From: Seonamhaeicola algicola
Lineage (GTDB): Bacteria > Bacteroidota > Bacteroidia > Flavobacteriales > Flavobacteriaceae
Direction of reading: 5' to 3'
Length of the DNA: 64,000 nt
Assembly (NCBI RefSeq): GCF_007997385.1
Contig: NZ_VOSC01000007.1
Span: forward strand, 1-64,000
The notes beneath the pieces were generated by a model. The model was not told where the DNA came from, searched no databases, and was given only the letters and a program-made list of their open reading frames with translations. Below, in pieces: positions 24,148 to 32,623 of this stretch. Numbering within the stretch: position 1 is the first letter of the stretch; every line of letters begins with the position of its first letter. The position numbers and the translations under genes are program-made.

Positions 24148-24167
24148 TTAGTTACACAAAATAACTT

Positions 24168-24199
24168 AAAAAAAGCCTTCAAACTCTGAAGGCTTTTTT
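24168..24199 (+). terminator. Intrinsic terminator after the HU gene
   Basis: AAAAGCCTTCA and TGAAGGCTTTT form a hairpin with a five-base loop and a T6 tail, 20 bp after the HU stop codon. The A-run on the left lets it work in both directions. Confidence 0.9.
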
Positions 24200-24268
24200 G
24201 CGTTTAAGGCTAAAAGTTGCATTTTTAATAAATAAATGTTAGATTTAATTATTAAATCTTCTAAAAAT

Positions 24269-24829
24269 ATGATTACAATAAAACCCAAAAAAGGAAATTT
24301 GTTAATCGCCGAACCATCAATAATTGGAGATGTTTCTTTTAACCGCTCAATTGTTTTAATTGCAGACCATACCAAAGAAGGCTCAATAGGTTTTATTCTT
24401 AACAAACCTCTAGATTATACTATTAATGAATTGATTAATGATGTAAATGTAAATTTTAAAGTGTACAATGGTGGCCCTGTTGAACAAGATAATTTATACT
24501 TCATACATAAAATACCCGAGTTAATACCCGATAGTATTGAAATTTCATTAGGTATTTATTGGGGTGGCGATTTTAATAAAGTGGTTGATTTAATTAGTGA
24601 AGGCCAAATTGAAGAAAGTGATATAAAATTCTTTTTGGGCTACTCTGGCTGGAGTGCCTTACAACTTGAAGATGAGTTAAAGGCTAACTCTTGGGTTGTT
24701 ACTGAAAACGTTTATAAAAAAGATATTATTGATAAGGACTATAAATCTTTTTGGAAAGAGAAAATGCTTGAGTTTGGTGGTGAATACAGTATATGGTCTA
24801 ACGCGCCTGAAAATCCAAACTTTAATTAA
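24269..24829 (+). CDS. YqgE/AlgH family protein
   Basis: A 186-residue protein of the UPF0301 (YqgE/AlgH) family: GNLLIAEPSIIGDVSFNRSIVLI, GSIGFILNKPL, VYNGGPVEQDNLYFIH and FLGYSGWSALQLEDEL are all family hallmarks. Role uncertain; AlgH in pseudomonads was linked to alginate regulation. I chose ATG 24269, which gives the usual N-terminus, over an upstream one eleven codons earlier. Its end overlaps by four bases the convergent aminotransferase gene. Confidence 0.9.
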   Translation: MITIKPKKGNLLIAEPSIIGDVSFNRSIVLIADHTKEGSIGFILNKPLDYTINELINDVNVNFKVYNGGPVEQDNLYFIHKIPELIPDSIEISLGIYWGGDFNKVVDLISEGQIEESDIKFFLGYSGWSALQLEDELKANSWVVTENVYKKDIIDKDYKSFWKEKMLEFGGEYSIWSNAPENPNFN

Positions 24830-25668
24830 CTTAGCCTTATTTTAACGTTTAATTTACCTATTAGCTGTTTGGCTAGTGTATTTGAAAACATTTTTTTTCT
24901 GTATTTGGTAACTGGTTGAATACCTACTATAACGTTTGTTATAAAAATTTCATCAGCTTTTTGGAGTTCAAATGGTGATACTGATGTTTCTTCAACAGTA
25001 AAACTGGGCATTGTATTTAAAATTTCAAGAATTTGTTTTCGCATAACACCTTTTAAACAACCATCTATAATTGGTGGTGTTTTAATAGTATTGCCTTTCA
25101 AAAGAAAAATATTACCGTTTAAAGCTTCAACTACTTGTTTGTTTGTATTTAATATAAAACAGTTATTAAGTTTGTTTTCTTTAGCGTAAATACTTCCTAC
25201 AACATTTAAAGCTTTATTGTTTGTTTTAAGTGTTGATAATAAACTTGGTGATACATAATAATCTTTAAACAAATCTACTTCATAGGCATCTTCATTTAGT
25301 GTGTAAAATGTATTGTCAATTGGTTTTACAGTTATTAAAAACGTAACGTTGTTGTCGGTTGGTGTGTAAAGGCCTCCAAAATTTCTATTTACTATAAATT
25401 TTACACGTACTGTTTGTTTTAATAGGTTGTTAGCTGTAATGGTTTTTATTATTTCATCTTCAACATATTCCATGGTAAAATTCATGGGTATTTCCATGCG
25501 CATAATACGCATTGAAGCCATTAACCTAAAGTAGTGATCTTCTAAAAACAAAATACTTCCGTTGTTAACCTTCATGGTTTCAAAAACAGCATCACCATAG
25601 GCAAAACCTCTGTTTTCAACTGATAGTGTGTTTATATTTTCTACTAAAGTTCCGTTTAAATTTATCAT
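24826..25668 (-). CDS. Class IV aminotransferase (PabC/IlvE-like)
   Basis: A 280-residue PLP fold-type IV enzyme. N-terminal GFAYGDAVFETMKV, the lysine region STLKTNNKALNVVGSIYAKENKLNN and EALNGNIFLLKGNTIKTPP are characteristic; a GCLKGVMRKQIL segment closes the cofactor site. It may be an aminodeoxychorismate lyase or branched-chain aminotransferase; the sequence does not decide. Transcribed leftward and convergent with the YqgE gene. Confidence 0.85.
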   Translation of the reverse strand: MINLNGTLVENINTLSVENRGFAYGDAVFETMKVNNGSILFLEDHYFRLMASMRIMRMEIPMNFTMEYVEDEIIKTITANNLLKQTVRVKFIVNRNFGGLYTPTDNNVTFLITVKPIDNTFYTLNEDAYEVDLFKDYYVSPSLLSTLKTNNKALNVVGSIYAKENKLNNCFILNTNKQVVEALNGNIFLLKGNTIKTPPIIDGCLKGVMRKQILEILNTMPSFTVEETSVSPFELQKADEIFITNVIVGIQPVTKYRKKMFSNTLAKQLIGKLNVKIRLS

Positions 25669-25733
25669 AAAAAAAACCCGCTTTAATGGTTGTTAAAACG
25701 GGGCAAATATAGGGTATTTAATCTACTTTATTT

Positions 25734-26126
25734 TTAAGCTGAGCCTAATACGTGTTTTAAATCTGATATTTGATTTTCCCACAGCATCTTAGCTTCATCA
25801 ATTTCATCTTCTTCAGCAAAATCTGTTATCATTAATGATACGTCTTTTGTAATTTCATCAACTTGAATTCTTATTTCAAAATAGCATGAAGCTCCTTCTT
25901 CTTCGTCATTTAACCATCTAAATTTAACACGTTCTCCGCTTTTTTTACTTAATAGTTTGGCTTGTTCTTCGCTGTCGTCCCAAATGAATGTAAATAATTC
26001 ACCACGTGAATTTACGTTGTCTGAAAACCATTCAGATAAACCTGAAGGTGTTGATATATATTGAAATAATAATTGAGGTGAAGCGTGAATTGGAAATTCT
26101 ATGTCAAATCTAATTTTATCGTCCAT
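25734..26126 (-). CDS. START-like (SRPBCC) domain protein
   Basis: A 130-residue protein beginning with the helix-grip pattern IRFDIEFPIHASPQLLFQYISTPSGLSEWFSDNVN, a Bacteroidetes START-like family related to AHSA1. The middle is highly acidic (WDDSEEQAK, NDEEEGASCYFEI). It may bind a hydrophobic ligand or act as a co-chaperone; function unknown. It is just upstream of the aminotransferase on the same strand. Confidence 0.85.
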   Translation of the reverse strand: MDDKIRFDIEFPIHASPQLLFQYISTPSGLSEWFSDNVNSRGELFTFIWDDSEEQAKLLSKKSGERVKFRWLNDEEEGASCYFEIRIQVDEITKDVSLMITDFAEEDEIDEAKMLWENQISDLKHVLGSA

Positions 26127-26256
26127 AAGTGCATTGAAAATTTATTGATGCGTAATATATACATTAATTAATAAGTACAGTAATTTTTTTAATAATATTT
26201 TATTGCACTAATGTTTGCTTACTTTAATTTTGTTTTTATATTTGCACCCGCAATAT

Positions 26257-26330
26257 GGCGAGGTAGCTCAGTTGGTTAGAGCGTCGGATTCATAACCCGG
26301 AGGTCTCGAGTTCAAATCTCGATCTCGCTA
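26257..26330 (+). tRNA. tRNA-Met (anticodon CAT)
   Basis: A 74-nt cloverleaf: acceptor GGCGAGG/TCTCGCT with G-U pairs at both ends, D-stem GCTC/GAGC, anticodon loop TTCATAA, T-stem TCGAG/CTCGA with TTCAAAT loop, discriminator A, no encoded CCA. CAT could also belong to tRNA-Ile2 but the body resembles elongator Met. Its 3' 42 bases are the left attachment site of the island. Confidence 0.93.
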
Positions 26331-26337
26331 CAAGATG
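26289..26337 (+). repeat. attL core: tRNA 3' end, copy 1
   Basis: 49 bases from the anticodon loop to seven bases past the tRNA are identical to 48494-48542. The two copies bracket the island. Confidence 0.92.
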
Positions 26338-26352
26338 GAAATCCTTTAAAAC

Positions 26353-26383
26353 AACGGTTTAGTTCACGCTAAACCGTTTTTTT
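26353..26383 (+). terminator. Island-supplied terminator behind the tRNA
   Basis: AACGGTTTAG/CTAAACCGTT with a six-base loop and a T-run that touches the integrase ATG. It would end tRNA transcription and insulate the integrase. Confidence 0.85.
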
Positions 26384-27739
26384 ATGGATAATATTTTAAA
26401 TTTAATTACTTTAGATGTAAGAAATGAACACGATTTAGAACACGATTTAGAACACGATTTGGAACACAACCGTAATTTTTCTGAACCTAAAATTTATGAT
26501 GCAAATGGCGATTTAAATAAACGCTGGTATGTATATTTTTCATTTAAAGATCCTAAAACAGGAAAATTAAAACGCATGAAAAATATTTATGGGAAAGCTA
26601 ATAGCTATAACACTAAAGAAGCTAGATACTATCTTTTAGGCTTATATAAAAGACGTCTTTTAAAATTTTTAAAAAGTGGTTACAATCCGTTTCAAAATAA
26701 CACCTCTCTGTATTTAAAATACAAATCAGCCACAAAACCACCACAACAAAACATAAAAAAAAGTGAACCTATTCCAATAGCAAAAAATCCAGATGTAAAT
26801 ACTGACATAACATCCAAAAAAACTAAAATCACTTATAATAGCATGCCTGTAAAAAACGCTATTGATTATGCGCTAAAGTTAAAAACCAATGTAGTTAGCG
26901 AAAGAACATTAGCTGATTATACTAACTACTTTCAAACGTTTACAAAGTGGCTCAATGAACACCACAAAAATATTATAACAATTGATGGTGTTTCAAAAAT
27001 TATTGTGGTACAGTTTTTAAACCATGTACAGTTAAAATCATCTGCTAGGAATAGAAATAATTACCGTACTTGTTTTAGTAGTATATTCCAAACAATGGAA
27101 GACAATGAAATTATTAAGCAGAATTTTATAAAATCAATTCCGAAATTAAAAACAGTTCCCAAACGAAACAAAACCTACTCCGAACAGCAAAAGGAAGCTA
27201 TTTTTGATTATTTAAAAGACGAAGACCCTACGCTTTTATTATTTATAAAGTTTGTTTCTTATAATTTTTTAAGACCCAAAGAGGTTTGTAGACTACAAAT
27301 TAAAGATATTGATCTTGTTGGTAAAACAGTACAATTTCAAGCTAAAAATAAAGCACTACAAACAAAGCTAATTCCTGATATTTTAATTGAAGATTTACCT
27401 GACATTTCAAACATGAACGAAGAGTTTTTACTTTTTACACCTGATGGTATTGGTGGCTATTGGAATGCTGAATTAGAAAATCGTCGTGATTATTTTACTA
27501 AACGATTTAAAAAAGTAGTTAAAGATCATTTTAAATTAGATAAAAATTATGGGCTTTATAGCTTCAAACACACTTTTATTACAAAACTTTACAGGTCTTT
27601 GGTGAAAGAATCATCTCCGTTTGCTGCAAAAAGTAAATTAATGCAAATCACAGGCCATTCAACCATGCTTGCTCTTGAAAAATATTTAAGAGAAATTGAC
27701 GCTGAACTTCCTGAAGATTACTCTAACCTTTTGAAATAA
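26384..27739 (+). CDS. Tyrosine recombinase (island integrase)
   Basis: A 451-residue phage-type integrase. A core-binding SAM-like region lies around residues 160-250 (AIDYALKLKTNVVSERTLADYTNYFQTFTKWL); the catalytic domain follows with FLRPKEV (Arg I), AKNKALQTKLIP (Lys), YSFKHTF (box II, Lys where many enzymes have Arg), TGHS (His ~425) and EKYLRE (nucleophile Tyr434). Its position next to the tRNA identifies it as the enzyme that inserted the island. Codons 15-28 encode EHDL repeats from three tandem 12-bp DNA units. Confidence 0.92.
   Translation: MDNILNLITLDVRNEHDLEHDLEHDLEHNRNFSEPKIYDANGDLNKRWYVYFSFKDPKTGKLKRMKNIYGKANSYNTKEARYYLLGLYKRRLLKFLKSGYNPFQNNTSLYLKYKSATKPPQQNIKKSEPIPIAKNPDVNTDITSKKTKITYNSMPVKNAIDYALKLKTNVVSERTLADYTNYFQTFTKWLNEHHKNIITIDGVSKIIVVQFLNHVQLKSSARNRNNYRTCFSSIFQTMEDNEIIKQNFIKSIPKLKTVPKRNKTYSEQQKEAIFDYLKDEDPTLLLFIKFVSYNFLRPKEVCRLQIKDIDLVGKTVQFQAKNKALQTKLIPDILIEDLPDISNMNEEFLLFTPDGIGGYWNAELENRRDYFTKRFKKVVKDHFKLDKNYGLYSFKHTFITKLYRSLVKESSPFAAKSKLMQITGHSTMLALEKYLREIDAELPEDYSNLLK
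26426..26467 (+). repeat. Tandem GAACACGATTTA repeats, candidate arm sites
   Basis: Three 12-bp units (26426-26461) and a partial fourth lie inside the integrase gene, 89 bp from the attL core. Related units stand at 48402-48435 near attR, in the same orientation. Confidence 0.6.
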
Positions 27740-27744
27740 AACAA

Positions 27745-28413
27745 ATGGCGTTTAATAATGATTTAAATAGTTTAATAAAAGGAATATATCTTCCAAGTAT
27801 ATTATACATTCCTAAATCACTAGCTTTTTACTTAGATGATAATTTTAGAAAAGAAATACAAGATGCGGGGGTATTTGATCACCTTGTGGTTTTAAGTACT
27901 GAAGGTATATTAACAACTTTTAATAATGATTTCCCTGAAATTATACTTTTAAACAAAGAAAATATACTTGACAATAACATTTTACAATTACTCAAATTTA
28001 GGGATCAATTCTCTGATACAACCTTTAATTTTATTAAAACTGAATATTTAAAACACGCTAATAATTATCAAAAATCATATACATCTTTATTAGAAAATAT
28101 TGATACTGAAACTACGTGTGTTAAAGACACGCAAAAAGTGTGGTTTGAACTTCAAATGGATGCTATTACCAAACATATTAAAAAGCTAAAAGAAGTCTTA
28201 AATTTTGAAAATAATATTAATTATAAGGATAATTTATCGCCTTCAATAAGTGAGCTAAACATTTTAAAAGAAAAACGTTATAATTCACTTTTAGAAAACG
28301 TGTTAATACCAGAAAAAAAGAAACCAAAAGCAAAACCTTATAAAATTTCTAATGAAGATGCTGATATTTTTTTACTCCAATCTGTGTTTAATGTAGACTT
28401 AAATGCTAAATAA
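27745..28413 (+). CDS. Hypothetical island protein downstream of integrase
   Basis: A 222-residue soluble protein rich in Asn, Lys and Leu, mainly helical after residue 60 (LKFRDQFSDTTFNFIKTEYLKHANNY), with a basic linker (EKKKPKAKPYK) before the last 25 residues. I do not recognise it. It starts five bases after the integrase stop codon and is surely cotranscribed, so it may be an accessory factor for excision or maintenance; this is inference from position only. Confidence 0.65.
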   Translation: MAFNNDLNSLIKGIYLPSILYIPKSLAFYLDDNFRKEIQDAGVFDHLVVLSTEGILTTFNNDFPEIILLNKENILDNNILQLLKFRDQFSDTTFNFIKTEYLKHANNYQKSYTSLLENIDTETTCVKDTQKVWFELQMDAITKHIKKLKEVLNFENNINYKDNLSPSISELNILKEKRYNSLLENVLIPEKKKPKAKPYKISNEDADIFLLQSVFNVDLNAK

Positions 28414-28421
28414 TTTCTAGC

Positions 28422-28600
28422 CAACCACAAAAAATAACAATATTATTTGTGGTTGTGGTGTTATTGTGGTGGTTGTACAAAAATCTCAACAAAAAAACTT
28501 AAAAAACTGTAAATCAAATATTTAACACACCCCTTGAAAACACACCACAATATAAACACAACTACACCACCAGTTATATCTATGAAATATAAATAGTATT
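28422..28600 (+). other. Non-coding stretch with GT/CA inverted repeats
   Basis: CAACCACAAA and TTTGTGGTTG (28422-28431, 28446-28455) form a hairpin just after the previous gene. Further right, GTGTTATTGTGGTG (28458-28471) can pair with CACCACAATATAAACAC (28543-28559) apart from a three-base bulge. No gene is seen. It may be a replication or transfer origin, or a structured leader. Confidence 0.4.
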
Positions 28601-28655
28601 TTAAGTTGAGTATTTAATTATATTTGACTTATCACAACCTCAGCCTAAAGTAATA

Positions 28656-29210
28656 ATGTACACTATCATTGATGTTGAAACCACTGGAAAAAGTGGAAAA
28701 ATTACTGAAATATCTATTTTTAAATATGATGGTAAAAATATTATTGATGAGTTCACATCTCTTGTTAATCCTGAAGCTTATATTCCTGAATACATTACGC
28801 ATCTAACAGGTATAAATAGTTCTATGGTTGCAAATGCCCCTACATTTACACAAATAGCACATAGTATTCTAGAAATAACACAAGGTTGTGTATTCGTTGC
28901 CCATAGTGTTAATTTTGACTATAATGTAATACGTAATGAGTTTAAAAACATCGGCATTAAGTTTAATAGAAAAAAACTGTGTACTGTAAAGCTTTCTCGT
29001 AAATTATTACCAGGACATGAATCTTACAGCTTAGGGCGTATTTGTAATGACCTAAATATTGAAATATCAGCACGCCATAGAGCTCGTGGTGATGCTGAGG
29101 CTACCGTAATTTTATTTCATAAACTTTTACACACTAAAAATGCTGAAATAGCTTTTAATATTGCTCTAAATAAAACAGTAATTAAAAATCAATTAAGATT
29201 AGATTTTTGA
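28656..29210 (+). CDS. DnaQ-like 3'-5' exonuclease
   Basis: A 184-residue DEDDh exonuclease domain without other modules. Exo I is IIDVETTGKSGKITEIS (Asp6, Glu8); exo II FVAHSVNFDYNVIRNEF; exo III HRARGDAEATVILFHKLL, with the HxxxxD histidine. The family trims 3' ends of DNA or RNA and includes polymerase III epsilon. It probably acts in replication or repair of the element, or in defence. It lies third in the island after a structured gap. Confidence 0.85.
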   Translation: MYTIIDVETTGKSGKITEISIFKYDGKNIIDEFTSLVNPEAYIPEYITHLTGINSSMVANAPTFTQIAHSILEITQGCVFVAHSVNFDYNVIRNEFKNIGIKFNRKKLCTVKLSRKLLPGHESYSLGRICNDLNIEISARHRARGDAEATVILFHKLLHTKNAEIAFNIALNKTVIKNQLRLDF

Positions 29211-29798
29211 AATCTACTTTTAGTTTAGTTTAGCTCAATATAGTTTAGTCTTTTGTATAATATGATATAAATATGTTATGTCTCAGTTTTGAGAACTACC
29301 TAGAACGGAACAACACTTTACCTGTGTTATATTCATAAGTATTGGTCGTTAGTCACCATCAAAATATTGGCACAAACAATATATTTTATAAGTTCTTTTT
29401 ATACATTTAATTTTCAAAGATTTACCCTCAAAAAAATGCTACTTTGGAAATTTTCAATCGAGGCACTAGTTATTTTTTGGTGTTTTAGATAATTCTGCAA
29501 AATCATAAGTAAGGCTTAATAACTCATGTTTTTAGATTTTAAATAATATATTTCCTAATAGAGAGCCTTTAATTTTCTTTTTATCAATTAATACCTTGTT
29601 TTTTTAGCAACAAAAAATTTAAACTCACTTATCTCAGGGCTTTTCAAAGTTTAACTAAATTCACAAACAATCAGAACAATGTTAGGTTATTGACTGTAAC
29701 CATAAAAAAATAATCTTAGTTTTAAAAATTATCCTACCTCTGTATTGCTTATTAAATTTATTCTTGCGACGGAGCAAAAGCATCAATAGACCTTAATT
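29211..29798. other. 588-bp gap without genes
   Basis: Very AT-rich, with stops in every frame on both strands. I see no tRNA, transposase remnant or convincing hairpin. It separates the rightward integrase genes from the leftward defence genes and may hold eroded sequence. Confidence 0.6.
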
Positions 29799-30707
29799 TT
29801 AGTTAAAAAGTTTTATCTCCTTTTTCACTAATTCCTCCTCATATATAAAAGGCACTTCAATAATAAAAGGTTTTCTTAAAACTCCATGTTCCTTATTATG
29901 TTTTCTTCTCTCCTGGATTTTAGTCATTGCTTTAAAGTGTTTTTCATAACTTAAACCTACTCTCGTTTTGACAAATAATATATCATTATTATCTATAATC
30001 TTAGTGAGCGTAGTGGTATCTGAAAACTTTACATACTCATTATTAAACGTATAAAGAGAATCTGTTTTAATTGTTATTGATGCATCATTTTCACCTTCCA
30101 AAATCTTTTTAATTCTTTTGGAATAATTATGTATATCAAAAAATTCATCGGAAAAATTATGTTGCCAGAATACTGGAATCATTGGGCTGCTTGCTTCTAA
30201 TGTAGGCATTTTATCCTCACCTATATATTCTTTAGTAGTATAAATTATCTTAGGCCCATAATACCAATTGGTTAAATCATAACCTTTATTATACATTGCA
30301 GAACCACTGATGTAGAATGTTAAGCAGTTAGAATTCTCATAACCATCGCTCTTAAAATGTAGATATCCACTCCACACCTTTCCTATTTCATGGCGTATAC
30401 GTTCTATATAAGCATATTCTAAACCTTTATCGGCATAAATGATAATATTAGAAACAGCATTTCCTTTAGGGTAGCGTTTTTCTGCACGAATAGCATTAGG
30501 TAACTGATCCCAGAATCTTAACCTCTGCCCATTAAAATATAATTCTTGATTTTTTGTGTAATGAATGGCGTAATGTATTTCACTTAAATTGATAGTATCT
30601 ACACCACCAATAGGTAAATCTATATCTTTCATTTGGCCATAACCGCTAAACACTAAAAATATGATAGTGATTACTGTAAAATTATTTTTTATAATATTGA
30701 AAAACAT
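29799..30707 (-). CDS. Exported protein with ExbD-like segment, unknown
   Basis: A 302-residue protein with an N-terminal membrane/signal segment (residues ~10-24). Residues ~33-112 have the strand-helix-strand-helix order of the periplasmic ExbD/TolR domain (YAIHYTKNQELYFNGQRLRF, then NIIIYADKGLEYAYIERIRHEI). The rest is unrecognised. It has no ExbB partner nearby. It lies at the end of the leftward gene block, 118 bp after the McrB-N-like gene, and may be independent of the restriction operon. Confidence 0.5.
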   Translation of the reverse strand: MFFNIIKNNFTVITIIFLVFSGYGQMKDIDLPIGGVDTINLSEIHYAIHYTKNQELYFNGQRLRFWDQLPNAIRAEKRYPKGNAVSNIIIYADKGLEYAYIERIRHEIGKVWSGYLHFKSDGYENSNCLTFYISGSAMYNKGYDLTNWYYGPKIIYTTKEYIGEDKMPTLEASSPMIPVFWQHNFSDEFFDIHNYSKRIKKILEGENDASITIKTDSLYTFNNEYVKFSDTTTLTKIIDNNDILFVKTRVGLSYEKHFKAMTKIQERRKHNKEHGVLRKPFIIEVPFIYEEELVKKEIKLFN

Positions 30708-30825
30708 GATATTAATTTTTATACTAATATTTTAACATTATTTGTTTTTAAAATTCCTTCTCATTCACCTGCTATAAACACATGTATGCTATTGAATTAT
30801 TGAGCGATTATGATTAAACCGCTAA

Positions 30826-31638
30826 CTAATCAGAAAGAAGTGCTATTATTTTTTGACCTACAACAGTATCTAAATTTCCAAATTGATCTATTGCGGTTAA
30901 AAAGGCCATTTTGCACTTGTGGTCTATACTATCAATTTGTGAGCTGTTTAGTTTTGAATAATCATCGGTATTGTATGTTTTCCATTTATATGCATCTCCT
31001 AAGTCTATTTTCTCAATCGGATTTAAATCATTTCTTTTAGCATAATCTGCAATTCGGATGATTAACTGCTTAATGGTTTGAAAAGCTTCTTCAGCAGTTT
31101 TTCCATATTTAGTATGCCAAGCATAAACTCCATCATTTGTTCTATTTGACGCTGGTTCTGTTTTAGAATCTACACTCATTTTATAAATTCCAAATTTATA
31201 AGAACTACCTCCAACTATACTTCCTAAATCTCTTGTAATATGTTCTAACCAATAACAAAAGGAGATTTCTCTTTTGGTGTCTGTATATTGTTCTAGAGTC
31301 ATCGTCTCTAATTTACCTGAAGGCCAAAAATTCAAAAATTCTTGTTTTAGATGATATAATTTCTCATTCATATTACTTTTCTTTTTTTGAGTTTTAAAAC
31401 CATTTTGCTTCAGAGCTTTAAAACATTCTGTATTCTCTCCTCCTGGAAAATCATTAATTATCTCTTCTCCTGATGCTATATTACTAGCGTATGCCATGAT
31501 CGCTTTTGGAGGATAAGATTCTTCTTCAAATATCAAATCGTATGTTGAGGATTGTCCAAAACCTTCAGGAAAACCTTTTTCTTTAAACCGTTGAATTGCT
31601 TTTAAAATGTGTTCGCTAGTTACTTTATTGAATTGCAT
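30826..31638 (-). CDS. McrB-type N-terminal domain protein without ATPase
   Basis: A 270-residue protein combining two modules. Residues ~5-82 (ILKAIQRFKEKG…YPPKAIMAYASNIASG…DFPGGENTECFKALKQNGF) resemble the ScoMcrA/McrB-like head domain that reads modified DNA. Residues ~95-265 (FWPSGKLETMTLEQYTD, SFCYWLEHITRDLGSIVGGSSYKFGIYK, EKIDLGDAYKWK) resemble the second N-terminal segment of McrB-like restriction GTPases. The AAA motor that normally follows is absent. It lies 37 bp after the PLD-like gene and may supply target recognition. Confidence 0.65.
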   Translation of the reverse strand: MQFNKVTSEHILKAIQRFKEKGFPEGFGQSSTYDLIFEEESYPPKAIMAYASNIASGEEIINDFPGGENTECFKALKQNGFKTQKKKSNMNEKLYHLKQEFLNFWPSGKLETMTLEQYTDTKREISFCYWLEHITRDLGSIVGGSSYKFGIYKMSVDSKTEPASNRTNDGVYAWHTKYGKTAEEAFQTIKQLIIRIADYAKRNDLNPIEKIDLGDAYKWKTYNTDDYSKLNSSQIDSIDHKCKMAFLTAIDQFGNLDTVVGQKIIALLSD

Positions 31639-31675
31639 TCAGACTGTTTATTAAAAAATAATAAATAATTTTATT

Positions 31676-32575
31676 TTATATCAAATAATACTTTTTATCT
31701 AAGATAGGATTTGCCATACTTGTATGACCATTTGAAGGTTTACCTGTTTTATGACAGAATTTTTCTGGATAGTCATAATTTTCAAACTGAGCCCAAGTCC
31801 TCCAAGCTTCATAGCACATTGGTTGCTCTGGATTGAATGGTATTCTCTCTCCCGTTCTGATACAGTACCCCATTGGGTTTTGGTTTTTATGCATACTATT
31901 GGCTGTATGGCTACTAGGGTCTTGAGCTCTTTGAGGTTTTGCTTCAAATTTTTTCTCAATTAATGTTTCTGTTTCTAAGTCAAAATCTTTTAAATATTTG
32001 ACATCATAATTATAGCCATAAAAAAAGTCTTCTGAGATATCATAAAGCACCTGAGATTGCTCATATTGACGTGTTAAGCCAAACATTTTTTTTGAGTATT
32101 GTGGTTTTTTTAAATATACAACCTCACTGCTATCAAAAATTAAATTATAAGTAAAAGCTTCTGTTTCCTCATATAATTTATCCATAGGATTTAATAAGCT
32201 TTTAGAAAACAAAACGCCATACTCTATATTATTTACCATAGAATAACCGTATAAATTTAGTGAGGTAATAAGGCCTTCCTTTTCATTACAGTAATATTTA
32301 GCATGTAAATTTTTATTGTACAGCACAGCTACATTTTTAAAGTCTTTAATAAAGTTAAAATCGTCTTCATTAAAACTTTTGTATTTGTACTCTTCATTTT
32401 TACCAAACACAATGTACAATGCAATTTCATGTGTGCTTTTTACTTTTTCAAAAACCTGTTTAATATGGTCATCTAGCTTAATAAATGGGGAAATAATTAC
32501 AATGTATTTTTTAGCATTCCAAATAATATCGGTTAGTTTATTTTCTAGTTCATCTCCTGTTAAAAATGTACTCAT
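31676..32575 (-). CDS. PLD-like nuclease domain protein
   Basis: A 299-residue protein. Residues ~20-150 form a single PLD-like domain: AKKYIVIISPFIKLDDHI, then LHAKYYCNEKEGLITSLNLYGYS, an HxK motif whose usual aspartate is replaced. Residues ~230-290 hold MGYCIRTGERIPFNPEQPMC and KFCHKTGKPS, cysteine pairs suggesting a zinc ribbon. Such proteins act as nucleases in some restriction systems. It starts 48 bp after hsdR on the same strand, so it likely belongs to the defence operon. Confidence 0.75.
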   Translation of the reverse strand: MSTFLTGDELENKLTDIIWNAKKYIVIISPFIKLDDHIKQVFEKVKSTHEIALYIVFGKNEEYKYKSFNEDDFNFIKDFKNVAVLYNKNLHAKYYCNEKEGLITSLNLYGYSMVNNIEYGVLFSKSLLNPMDKLYEETEAFTYNLIFDSSEVVYLKKPQYSKKMFGLTRQYEQSQVLYDISEDFFYGYNYDVKYLKDFDLETETLIEKKFEAKPQRAQDPSSHTANSMHKNQNPMGYCIRTGERIPFNPEQPMCYEAWRTWAQFENYDYPEKFCHKTGKPSNGHTSMANPILDKKYYLI

Positions 32576-32623
32576 TGTTAGGGTATTTAAGTTTATTGGT
32601 TTTGATATTATATTTCTAAATAT

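Noticed and set aside
26384-27739. Integrase of the island as the missing integron integrase of the cassette array
   Set aside because: It is over 10 kb away, tied to the tRNA att repeats, and I see no IntI-specific insertion near the box II region; it most likely serves only the island.
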